Source of the DNA: Nitrospirota bacterium
GTDB lineage: Bacteria; Nitrospirota; JAOUDF01
Assembly: GCA_029859385.1 (NCBI GenBank)
Contig: JAOUDF010000009.1
Span: forward strand, 1 to 28,229
Length of the DNA stretch: 28,229 bases
Reading direction: 5' to 3'
Positions 17,579 through 24,183 of this stretch are shown here, in pieces. Below the pieces are notes generated by a model. It did no database searches. It was given only the letters and a program-made list of their open reading frames with translations, and had not been told where the DNA came from. A program made the position numbers and the translations under genes. Position 1 is the stretch's first letter, and every line of letters begins with the position of its first letter.

Positions 17579-18276
17579 TGAATACCCTGTTATTTGGCGT
17601 TCTGCCCTATGTCCTGCTGGTCATAGGCATCGCCGGAGCGATCTACAGGTACAACTCCAACCGGTTCACCTGGTCGACGCAGTCGTCTCAGTTTCTTGAG
17701 AACAAGACCCTGTTCTTCGGGTCTTTTCCCTGGCACTACGGTATCATCACCGTACTGCTGATCCACCTGTTCGGGTTCCTGATTCCCGCTGGCCTGCTGG
17801 CATGGAACGGTTCCCCGATCCGGCTGATCATCCTTGAGGTGACAGGTCTGGCCATGGGTCTTCTGGCGCTGTTCGGCCTGGTAGCACTGATCTACCGCAG
17901 GCTGACCAACGTCCGTGCCAAGGCAGTAACCAGCCAGTGGGATGCACTTCTGCTCCTCGTGCTGCTGATTCAGGTTATCACCGGCGTACTGACGGCTATC
18001 CTCTACAAGTGGGGTTCCAACTGGTATGCTGCCGCAGCTGCTCCGTACCTGTGGTCGATCATCGCGCTGAATCCCAACGTTGATCTGGTGGCAAACCTGC
18101 CGCTTCTTACGAAGCTGCACATCATCAACGCCATGGTCATCGTCGCGTTGATTCCGTTCACGCGGCTGGTACACTTCTTCGTCATCAACATCTACAAGTA
18201 CCTCAGCAGACCCTACCAGGTTGTGCGGTGGTACAGTCGAGATAGTCGAACAGAAAATATAGTGCAGTACAAATAA
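17578..18276 (+). CDS. narI: nitrate reductase gamma subunit NarI (dihaem cytochrome b)
   Basis: A 232-residue membrane subunit with about five hydrophobic helices that oxidises quinol and passes electrons to NarH. The four haem-ligand histidines keep the E. coli spacing: His53 and His63 (10 apart, as 56/66) and His181 and His199 (18 apart, as 187/205). The protein begins in the membrane with no signal peptide. The ATG overlaps the narJ stop as ATGA. A strong terminator follows 2 bases after the stop, so narI closes the operon. Confidence 0.96.
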   Translation: MNTLLFGVLPYVLLVIGIAGAIYRYNSNRFTWSTQSSQFLENKTLFFGSFPWHYGIITVLLIHLFGFLIPAGLLAWNGSPIRLIILEVTGLAMGLLALFGLVALIYRRLTNVRAKAVTSQWDALLLLVLLIQVITGVLTAILYKWGSNWYAAAAAPYLWSIIALNPNVDLVANLPLLTKLHIINAMVIVALIPFTRLVHFFVINIYKYLSRPYQVVRWYSRDSRTENIVQYK

Positions 18277-18277
18277 G

Positions 18278-18307
18278 AAAAGGCGGGCTTCTAGCCCGCC
18301 TTTTTTT
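18278..18307 (+). terminator. rho-independent terminator of the nar operon
   Basis: AAAAGGCGGGCT pairs with AGCCCGCCTTTT across a TCT loop (18290–18292) and runs into a tract of T up to 18307. Confidence 0.95.
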
Positions 18308-18340
18308 GTACCAATTTTCTGATTAACAATTATTCACCTT

Positions 18341-18353
18341 ACAAATGATTTGT
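18341..18353 (+). promoter_or_regulatory. operator-like palindrome before narK copy 2
   Basis: ACAAATGATTTGT is a perfect 6-bp inverted repeat around one G, 19 bases before the start codon and in the only 65 bases between the nar terminator and narK copy 2. Its first ten bases recur at 10801–10810, overlapping the −35 box of the nar operon promoter. A weak promoter-like TTAACA lies at 18323. Confidence 0.4.
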
Positions 18354-18372
18354 CTACAAGGGGGCTTTTCGA

Positions 18373-20010
18373 ATGTCTTATCTAGCTAAATGGGAACCTG
18401 AAAATCCGCAATTCTGGAAAGAGCAGGGGGCGAGCCGCGCTTGGGCGACGCTTGCCGTGACTACGTTCGGCCTGATCGCTTCTTTTGCTACGTGGTTTGT
18501 GATGAGTGCCGTTGTCGTTAGGCTACCTGCAATCGGCTTCAAGTTTGACACAATGCAGCTCTTCTGGCTCGCGGCGATGCCGGGCCTTGCCGGCGGGAGT
18601 ATGCGCGTCGTACATGCGTTCCTAATCCCGATATTCGGTACACGAATAGTGGTGTCAATTGCAGCATTTCTTAAAATCCTTCCGATGGTCTGGCTGTTTT
18701 ACGCGGTGCAAAACCCCGAAACACCGTATATGCATTTTCTGATCATCTCGTTCCTCTGCGGATTTGGTGGAGGCGACTTTTCGTCCTTCATGCCCTCTAC
18801 GAGTCTCTTCTTTCCGAAGCGGCTGCAGGGCACGGCCATGGGACTTCAGGCTGGCATCGGTAACTTCGGTGTAAGCCTTGTTCAGTTTGTGACCCCGTGG
18901 ATAATCGGCTTTTCCGTTATTGGCGCGGCAGGTGCGCCGCAGATCTTCACAAAGGCCACGCCGGTCTTTGACGTGAAGATCACCAAAGAAGCTGGTGTCG
19001 TTAAAGATGTTGTTGTCGCCAAAGAGGACCTCGCCCAAGTCATAACCGTTGTGAAAAATGAGGCCGGGGCGGTTCAGAATGTTGTCCTTACGGAAAGCGA
19101 GCTGACTAAAGGACTGAAGGTCGAAGTCAAGAAGAACGAAGCCGGTGTTGTCACCGATCTGACCGTCAAGAAAGTTATCAAGAAGGACATCTGGCTCCAG
19201 AACGCCGCTTTCTGGTACGTTCCATGGCTTTTTGTCGCCGGAGTCATCTCCTGGATATACTTGCGTAGTATTCCCCTGAAAAAGACGTCCATCGGGACAA
19301 TGGTCAAGAATATGACGGACAATAAACATGGCTGGCTGTGTACCTGGACCTATATCATGACCTTCGGCTCGTTTGCCGGATATTCAGCTGCATTCCCGCT
19401 TATGATCAAGACCATCTATGGAAACATCCCTGGCATGGACCTGGCTATGGCGCCAGATCCGTTAAAGTATGCCTGGATGGGACCTTTTATCGGGTCTATC
19501 ATTCGTTTTGTCGGTGGCCCGCTGTCGGACAAGTGGGGCGGTAGCGTCTTCACTCAGCTCTCAGGTATGGGTCTGATGGCAGGCGCATTAGCCCTGATAT
19601 TCGGCGGCTACCTGACGCCCACATCCATCGATCAATTTACAGGGTTTGTCGCGATCATGCTCTGGATGTTCCTGATGGCAGGAATTGGTAATTTTGCCAC
19701 TTTCCGTCAGTACCCTATCGTCTACGCCTACAATCCGCGGATGGGTTCTCAGCTCCTAGGCTGGACGGCTGCATGGGCCGCGTACGGTCCCTTTATCTTC
19801 TCGTCTCTGATAGGCGCCTCTATCACCAAGTTCGGTTCAGCCAATGCCTTCTTCTGGGGTGCCATCGCCTTCTATGCGGTTGGATCTCTCATCAACTGGG
19901 TTTACTATACCAAACCTGGTGCCGAGCGCGGTGACTGGGGCGTCGGTAAGACCTGGTGGGACAGGATATCCGAGTCCGACCGGCAGAAGTACATAAGCGC
20001 AAACCCATAA
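18373..20010 (+). CDS. narK: nitrate/nitrite transporter NarK, copy 2, with a repeat-containing insertion
   Basis: A 545-residue carrier, about 80 residues longer than E. coli NarK. The N-terminus (WEPENPQFW), the helix-5 signature GLQAGIGNFGVSLVQF and the anion-binding arginines R78 (helix 2) and R378 (IIRFVGGPLSDK, helix 8) match the E. coli type. The extra length is a charged, Val/Lys/Glu-rich block between helices 5 and 6 (about 195–273), which should be periplasmic. It contains three units with an EAG core at residues 206, 230 and 256. The start has AAGGGGG with an 8-base spacer. It lies downstream of the nar terminator so it probably has its own promoter. The family catalyses nitrate/nitrite exchange or nitrite export. 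Confidence 0.93.
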   Translation: MSYLAKWEPENPQFWKEQGASRAWATLAVTTFGLIASFATWFVMSAVVVRLPAIGFKFDTMQLFWLAAMPGLAGGSMRVVHAFLIPIFGTRIVVSIAAFLKILPMVWLFYAVQNPETPYMHFLIISFLCGFGGGDFSSFMPSTSLFFPKRLQGTAMGLQAGIGNFGVSLVQFVTPWIIGFSVIGAAGAPQIFTKATPVFDVKITKEAGVVKDVVVAKEDLAQVITVVKNEAGAVQNVVLTESELTKGLKVEVKKNEAGVVTDLTVKKVIKKDIWLQNAAFWYVPWLFVAGVISWIYLRSIPLKKTSIGTMVKNMTDNKHGWLCTWTYIMTFGSFAGYSAAFPLMIKTIYGNIPGMDLAMAPDPLKYAWMGPFIGSIIRFVGGPLSDKWGGSVFTQLSGMGLMAGALALIFGGYLTPTSIDQFTGFVAIMLWMFLMAGIGNFATFRQYPIVYAYNPRMGSQLLGWTAAWAAYGPFIFSSLIGASITKFGSANAFFWGAIAFYAVGSLINWVYYTKPGAERGDWGVGKTWWDRISESDRQKYISANP

Positions 20011-20027
20011 CATATTAGACAAAGACT

Positions 20028-20051
20028 ACCTGACAGTAAGACGTGTCAGGT
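20028..20051 (+). terminator. weak hairpin after narK copy 2
   Basis: ACCTGACA and TGTCAGGT form an 8-bp stem with an 8-base loop, 18 bases after the narK stop. It is followed by TGCTTATT, not a true T run. Confidence 0.45.
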
Positions 20052-20083
20052 TGCTTATTAGCTTCTATTATTCCAAGGATAGA

Positions 20084-20107
20084 CGGGGGAAGGGCAGCCT
20101 TCCCCCG
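20084..20107 (+). terminator. GC-rich hairpin between narK copy 2 and the small membrane-protein gene
   Basis: CGGGGGAAGG pairs perfectly with CCTTCCCCCG over a GCAG loop and is followed by CATTTTCT. It ends 8 bases before the next ATG, so it could terminate the narK transcript and also block the start of the small gene. Confidence 0.7.
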
Positions 20108-20115
20108 CATTTTCT

Positions 20116-20313
20116 ATGCTCGATTTCATAATTACTGTCGGCGGCATTCTTTACGGTGTTACTCTTATTGCCGCTACCTTTATTCACAACGCATTCACCA
20201 ACGCAATCAGGATTGACGCCCTCTTCATACCTAACCCCTCCGCTGCAACAAGACCGTTGAATCTTGTCATCGGCCTACTACTGGTTGGCTATCTGGCATA
20301 TCCTTATTTTTAA
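20116..20313 (+). CDS. 65-residue two-helix membrane protein, NarK-linked, copy A
   Basis: A small protein with two predicted membrane helices (about 4–25 and 47–63) joined by a conserved polar loop containing IRIDALFIP. It is clearly related to the 65-residue product of 22818–23015: both begin with DxI–VGG–YG and share NxxT, IRIDAxFIP, TR and NLVxG blocks, with roughly 40% identity counted by eye. Each sits just behind a narK gene. Conservation of two copies supports it being real, even though no Shine-Dalgarno sequence is visible here and a hairpin ends 8 bases before the ATG. I do not recognise the family. A role as an accessory or small subunit of the carrier is inference. Confidence 0.7.
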   Translation: MLDFIITVGGILYGVTLIAATFIHNAFTNAIRIDALFIPNPSAATRPLNLVIGLLLVGYLAYPYF

Positions 20314-20567
20314 CAGGCTATAACAGCAAGACCTTGTGTTACTAATATGACAATAACAGTCAGTCTTGCTGCGCCTGAATCCACTGAGCAGAGATAGTCG
20401 ACACACCAAAATCTGCATCGTGGGTTTTTCTCGTCAAACGATGGGCCCTACCAATTCTAATGCCACTCGCCTAGCGGTTGGGCAACTGCCGGTTCCGAAA
20501 TAATTGTTCTTCTATCCATGTGCGCATCACTTTGACACCTATGCTTCATTTGTATGCCAATATCATG

Positions 20568-20598
20568 TGAAAATATTGTCTGCCATCAAATATTTTCA
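20568..20598. promoter_or_regulatory. 10-bp AT-rich inverted repeat
   Basis: TGAAAATATT (20568–20577) and its exact reverse complement (20589–20598) are separated by 11 bases. It resembles an operator for a dimeric regulator more than a terminator, since no T run follows. Confidence 0.4.
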
Positions 20599-20799
20599 GT
20601 TGCATTTAGTTGCCACATGCCTTATGGTTTCATAGCGCTAAAAGGTCGATTATCAAGGCGCCGCGACTACAGTTCGCCAGAACAGCCGCCATAGATCGGG
20701 CATGCGATACAACGTATATCGTAAGCATCATAGGTATTAGTAGGTCGTATTCTTCAGAATAAAATCTTGCTTAAAAGGAGGTGATAGGGAGCCCAGCAG

Positions 20800-20937
20800 A
20801 TGACATATGCGTATAAAAAGTCTAGAAAAGAGAAACTTAAAGAGGGTTATAGGATTATCCTATCGGGTCGCAAGAACCTCATGCGGATGCGTATACAGGC
20901 GGCTCACTACAGAGTAGTAGCTGCAGTAGCAGAATGA
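20800..20937 (+). CDS. possible small basic protein of 45 residues
   Basis: An ATG with GGGAG 8 bases before it opens a 45-codon frame starting MTYAYKKSRKEKLKEGY and ending RVVAAVAE. It is strongly basic in its first half, with 13 Lys/Arg among the first 31 residues, and has no hydrophobic helix. A perfect 7-bp palindrome (20849–20863, ATAGGAT around one T) lies inside it. It may be a real small gene, a regulatory leader peptide or chance. It is not related to anything I recognise. Confidence 0.3.
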   Translation: MTYAYKKSRKEKLKEGYRIILSGRKNLMRMRIQAAHYRVVAAVAE

Positions 20938-20997
20938 ATGTCGTCGAAACTCGGGATTTTCCGACTTTTCGGCATTCCGCAGGAGGAAGGCTATTGC

Positions 20998-21045
20998 GAC
21001 TCAGAACCAGTGAGCGACCCCAAATGACGGACGCTCACAAGAGTC
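20998..21045 (+). promoter_or_regulatory. leader hairpin before narK copy 3
   Basis: GTGAGCG (21010–21016) pairs with CGCTCAC (21032–21038), and an outer GACTC (20998–21002) pairs with GAGTC (21041–21045). The structure ends 25 bases before the narK ATG, just ahead of its AAGGAG site. A strong AGGAGGA at 20981–20987 is followed by a TTG (20994) whose frame runs through the hairpin and past the narK start. Confidence 0.45.
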
Positions 21046-21070
21046 ACAACGGTTATAGCAAGGAGACATC

Positions 21071-22687
21071 ATGGCAGATATTAGAGATTGGCGAGTAGAA
21101 GATAATAGTTTCTGGGAATCAACAGGAAAAAAGATAGCGACACGGAATCTTGTGATTTCGATTCCCTGTTTGCTTAACGGATTCGCCATCTGGCTGATGT
21201 GGTCCATCCTCACAGTACAGATGCTCAACATTGGTTTCCCGTTCACGCAGCCGCAGCTGTTTACCATTTCGGCAATTGCAGGTCTTACGGGAGCCACCCT
21301 CAGGATTCCCAGTTCCTTCATGATCAGGTTGGCTGGCGGCAGGAACACCATATTCTTTACGACTGCACTCCTTATGATTCCGGCCATCGGTACGGCTTTT
21401 GCGCTGCAGGATATCAATACCCCTCTCTGGATATTCCAGGCCCTGGCCTTCCTGTCCGGTTTCGGTGGCGGTAACTTTGCCTCCTCCATGAGCAACATCA
21501 GCTTCTTTTTCCCCAAGAGAGTGCAGGGAACATCCCTTGGCTTCAACGCCGGTTTGGGTAACTTTGGTGTTACCACCATGCAGATCCTGATTCCGCTGGT
21601 GATGACCTTTGCCCTCCTGGGTCCTATCAGCGGCGACCCGATGGTACTTCAGAAGACCAGCGGTACGCTGATAGGCAAGATCCCCGCCGGATCCCAAACC
21701 TGGATACAGAACGGCGGATTCGTCTGGCTTATTTTCCTGGTTCCGCTTGCTTTTGCAAGCTGGTTCGGTATGAACAACATCAGGACAGAGTCCGTCTCTC
21801 CCGACATCGGGAATCCCGTGACGGCCTTTTTCAAAATCACCTATCTGCTCGTTATCGGTTTCATCGTTGCGGGTGTCGGTCTCTATCTGTTGCTGCCGGC
21901 ACCTACCGGACTGGGTCTGCTGAGCAAGTGGATCGTTATTCCGGCGATTCTTTTCTTTGTGCTCATGGCCATGAGGTACCTCACTCCTCCATCCATCCAG
22001 CAGAACCTCGCAAGGCAGTTCAAGATTTTCAACAACAAGCACACCTGGGTCATGTCGGTTATCTACACCATGACATTCGGATCGTTCATCGGCTACTCGG
22101 CAGCCTTCGCCCTTTCGATCAAGGTTATTTTCGGCTTCCAGCACGTGCTTGATCCTGCAACCGGAGTGTGGAGTCACGCGGCGGTTAATGCCAACGGTCC
22201 CAGCGCGCTGACCTTTGCCTGGATCGGACCGTTTATCGGAGCGATCATCCGCCCTCCCGGCGGCTGGCTTTCCGACAAACTTGGTGGTGCAAGAGTTACC
22301 CAGTATTGCTCGTACCTTATGATGATCAGTGCGGGGTGCGCCGCCTACTACATGAACAAGGCGTTCCAGGTACCTAACCCCGAAATCTACTTCTGGCCCT
22401 TCTTCTTCAGCTTCATGGGGCTGTTCCTTGGCGCGGGTATCGGCAACGGTTCGACCTTCCGCACCATCGCCATGGTCTTTAATGAAGAGCAGGCCGGCCC
22501 GGTTCTTGGCTGGACCTCGGCGGTTGCTGCTTACGGCGCCTACCTTGCTCCCCAGATTATCGGTGAGCAGATCAAGGCAGGAACACCGCAGAATGCACTT
22601 ATCGGATTTGGCATATTCTATGCCGTCTGCTGCGTGCTGAACTGGTGGTATTATCTGGGGCCGAAGGCAGATATAAAGAATCCCTAG
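21071..22687 (+). CDS. narK: nitrate/nitrite transporter NarK, copy 3, with two extra helices
   Basis: A 538-residue carrier whose core is close to E. coli NarK. Shared features are WRVEDNSFW at the N-terminus, GLGNFGVTTMQI in helix 5, R78 (ATLRIPSSFM) and R394 (AIIRPPGGWLSDK). Its extra length differs from that of copy 2: between helices 6 and 7 it has two more hydrophobic segments (about 258–280 and 286–305), so 14 helices are predicted. A moderate loop joins helices 5 and 6. AAGGAG precedes the ATG by 7 bases. A strong terminator follows. Copies 2 and 3 probably arose by old duplication or separate acquisition and may differ in substrate preference (nitrate import versus nitrite export). 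Confidence 0.93.
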   Translation: MADIRDWRVEDNSFWESTGKKIATRNLVISIPCLLNGFAIWLMWSILTVQMLNIGFPFTQPQLFTISAIAGLTGATLRIPSSFMIRLAGGRNTIFFTTALLMIPAIGTAFALQDINTPLWIFQALAFLSGFGGGNFASSMSNISFFFPKRVQGTSLGFNAGLGNFGVTTMQILIPLVMTFALLGPISGDPMVLQKTSGTLIGKIPAGSQTWIQNGGFVWLIFLVPLAFASWFGMNNIRTESVSPDIGNPVTAFFKITYLLVIGFIVAGVGLYLLLPAPTGLGLLSKWIVIPAILFFVLMAMRYLTPPSIQQNLARQFKIFNNKHTWVMSVIYTMTFGSFIGYSAAFALSIKVIFGFQHVLDPATGVWSHAAVNANGPSALTFAWIGPFIGAIIRPPGGWLSDKLGGARVTQYCSYLMMISAGCAAYYMNKAFQVPNPEIYFWPFFFSFMGLFLGAGIGNGSTFRTIAMVFNEEQAGPVLGWTSAVAAYGAYLAPQIIGEQIKAGTPQNALIGFGIFYAVCCVLNWWYYLGPKADIKNP

Positions 22688-22715
22688 GTATCGATATACC
22701 ACGCATCTATTCGTC

Positions 22716-22742
22716 GGGGGAGGCTTTGGCCTCCCCCTTTTT
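22716..22742 (+). terminator. rho-independent terminator of narK copy 3
   Basis: GGGGGAGGC pairs with GCCTCCCCC over a TTTG loop and is followed by TTTTT. It stands between narK and the small gene at 22818, as in the first narK/small-gene pair. Confidence 0.93.
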
Positions 22743-22817
22743 CTTTACCGCAAGTGTGCGGAAATTTCAGGGATTTAATTCGCGATCTACTCTAAAACGA
22801 TCTACAGGAAGTGAATT

Positions 22818-23015
22818 ATGGATATTATCGTTAACGTTGGGGGCGCAATCTATGGCCTGATTCTTATAATGGCATCATTTGTAAGAAACAGATTGACAGA
22901 ACTTATCAGAATTGACGCTGTCTTTATACCTCGTTATTCCGAAAAAACCAGAAAAATCAATCTGGTCGCAGGGATCGTCTTTTTGGGTTACAGCATGTAT
23001 TCTTTGCTTCAATAA
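22818..23015 (+). CDS. 65-residue two-helix membrane protein, NarK-linked, copy B
   Basis: This paralogue of the 20116–20313 product has two predicted helices (about 4–24 and 46–63) and the shared loop IRIDAVFIP, followed by KTRKINLVAG. It has a proper AGGAA site 7 bases before the ATG, unlike copy A. The upstream narK terminator means it is made by read-through or from its own promoter; two CGATCTAC repeats 15 bases apart precede it (from about 22785). Unknown family. The N-terminus lacks a cleavable signal peptide, so both helices should stay in the inner membrane. Confidence 0.75.
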   Translation: MDIIVNVGGAIYGLILIMASFVRNRLTELIRIDAVFIPRYSEKTRKINLVAGIVFLGYSMYSLLQ

Positions 23016-23086
23016 TACGAGAACCTCTCGCTTCCATCTCACTGGCCGGATCGAAGAGTAATTTCTGATCTTAAAGGGCTTTTTTA

Positions 23087-23593
23087 CTATATGCCAGTGC
23101 CAGACTGGTTCTCCGGCAGGTTATATTCTGAAGTGAGGATTAGCTGAGGAGGGATCTCCCGAGCCCCAAGGATAGAAACCAGCCGCTTTAATCCGGTAGA
23201 TATATTCGTAAGCTCACCTGCCGATAACCTTTCCAGTCCCTTCACCAGGATTCCCTGGGCTACCTCCGGAGATTGGGCGACCAGCTCCTTACCTTTTGCC
23301 GTCAGCCCCACCATGACGACTCTCCGATCATCGCGGGAGCGTTTGCGTTCTGCAAGGCCGCTGGCTTCAAGGCGATCGATGATTCCTACCACTGTTGCAG
23401 GGTGCAGGTACATGCGACGGGCCAGTTCAGAGACATTGATCGGAGCGAACTCAGCGATGGTTTTTATCGCCCAGAGCTGCGGGCCCGTCACGCCTGTCTC
23501 TCGCTGGGCCCGCTTGGAATGCTCGTTTGTGACCTGAAATACCCTGCGCAGGTCATCGATAATCTCCGCAACTACTTTTGCTTGGTTATCCAT
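23087..23593 (-). CDS. MarR family transcriptional regulator
   Basis: A 168-residue winged-helix regulator. The core includes GVTGPQLWAIKTIAEFAPINVSELA split by the recognition region (ARRMYLHPATVVGIIDRLEASGLAERK) and the wing signature RDDRRVVMVGLTAKG, all typical of MarR. It is divergent from the DUF2769 gene and convergent with the small membrane-protein gene. It most likely represses itself and perhaps a neighbour, with a small molecule relieving repression; the ligand is unknown. A C-terminal tail of about 25 residues beyond the usual dimer helix is unassigned. Confidence 0.9.
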   Translation of the reverse strand: MDNQAKVVAEIIDDLRRVFQVTNEHSKRAQRETGVTGPQLWAIKTIAEFAPINVSELARRMYLHPATVVGIIDRLEASGLAERKRSRDDRRVVMVGLTAKGKELVAQSPEVAQGILVKGLERLSAGELTNISTGLKRLVSILGAREIPPQLILTSEYNLPENQSGTGI

Positions 23594-23622
23594 CGCAATT
23601 CTCTCATAAGGGGGTAAAGTCG

Positions 23623-23634
23623 TTTGAAGTCAAA
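23623..23634. promoter_or_regulatory. candidate MarR operator
   Basis: TTTGAAGTCAAA, a 5-bp inverted repeat with a 2-base centre, lies 30 bases upstream of the marR start codon. Its TTGA–TCAA form fits sites bound by several MarR proteins. Confidence 0.4.
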
Positions 23635-23811
23635 TAGTTAAGGTTAGACTGTGTAATAGTAATAGCATATCCTGCAAAATTGTCGAATAAAATTTACGCA
23701 GCTACGATAAACGGCAAAAAACGCTGTAATAATGACGTCTTACACCTCCTTGACAGAAGGCGTTAGCATGTTAAGTTGACAGTAGTGAACTTTATTCAAG
23801 GGAGGTGGACG

Positions 23812-24117
23812 ATGGCGTTCAGCGAATACGACAAGTTTGGAGAAGAGGGTATCAGCAGGGCGGAATACGAAAAGAAGCAGAACGAAGTTGTCGGCAAATG
23901 TTTGTGTGCACGGTGTCCAAGCTATGTCAAGGGGGACGACTTGATCGGCTATTGCTTCCCCCTCAATGGGGCAAGCAAGGTGATCAAGTGGGAAAAGGGG
24001 TGCCTCTGCGAAACCTGCCCGGTGTTCAAGGAGTATGATCTTAACCACACCTATTATTGCACTCGTTGCTCGCAGGCGTGCCAGACCTATAAGACGGACG
24101 TGGCGATAGGGAATTAA
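23812..24117 (+). CDS. small Cys-rich protein, DUF2769 family
   Basis: A 101-residue protein with ten cysteines arranged as CLCARC, a single C in GYCFP, CLCETC, and CTRCSQAC. I recognise this as the DUF2769 pattern, a family of unknown function. The spacing suggests zinc or iron-sulphur binding. ATG 23812 was chosen because GGGAGGTGG stands just before it; an earlier in-frame ATG at 23776 lacks such a site. It is transcribed away from the marR gene, so MarR control is possible. No enzyme activity can be assigned. Confidence 0.8.
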   Translation: MAFSEYDKFGEEGISRAEYEKKQNEVVGKCLCARCPSYVKGDDLIGYCFPLNGASKVIKWEKGCLCETCPVFKEYDLNHTYYCTRCSQACQTYKTDVAIGN

Positions 24118-24128
24118 AGGGGCAAGGG

Positions 24129-24158
24129 CTGACGGCACGAGAAAACCTCGGCCGTCAG
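24129..24158. terminator. hairpin between convergent genes
   Basis: CTGACGGC pairs with GCCGTCAG across a 14-base loop, between the DUF2769 stop and the stop of the Hsp70-like gene on the other strand. There is no T run, so termination is plausible but not certain. Confidence 0.5.
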
Positions 24159-24183
24159 TCTCGAAGTATGAACAGGTTTATCA

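Larger units (their letters stand above)
20314..21070. other. intergenic region of about 750 bp before narK copy 3
   Basis: The left 450 bases hold no gene that I can see. They include a long AT-rich inverted repeat (20568–20598) and two AGTTGC boxes ten bases apart (from about 20598). The right part holds a possible 45-codon gene (20800–20937), a leader hairpin (20998–21045), and two strong Shine-Dalgarno sequences (20773–20780 and 20981–20987) that are not positioned for narK. The region appears rich in control elements. Confidence 0.5.

Noticed and set aside
21119..22702. 527-codon minus-strand frame opposite narK copy 3
   Set aside because: Its product is highly charged and low in complexity, as expected for the antisense of a membrane protein.
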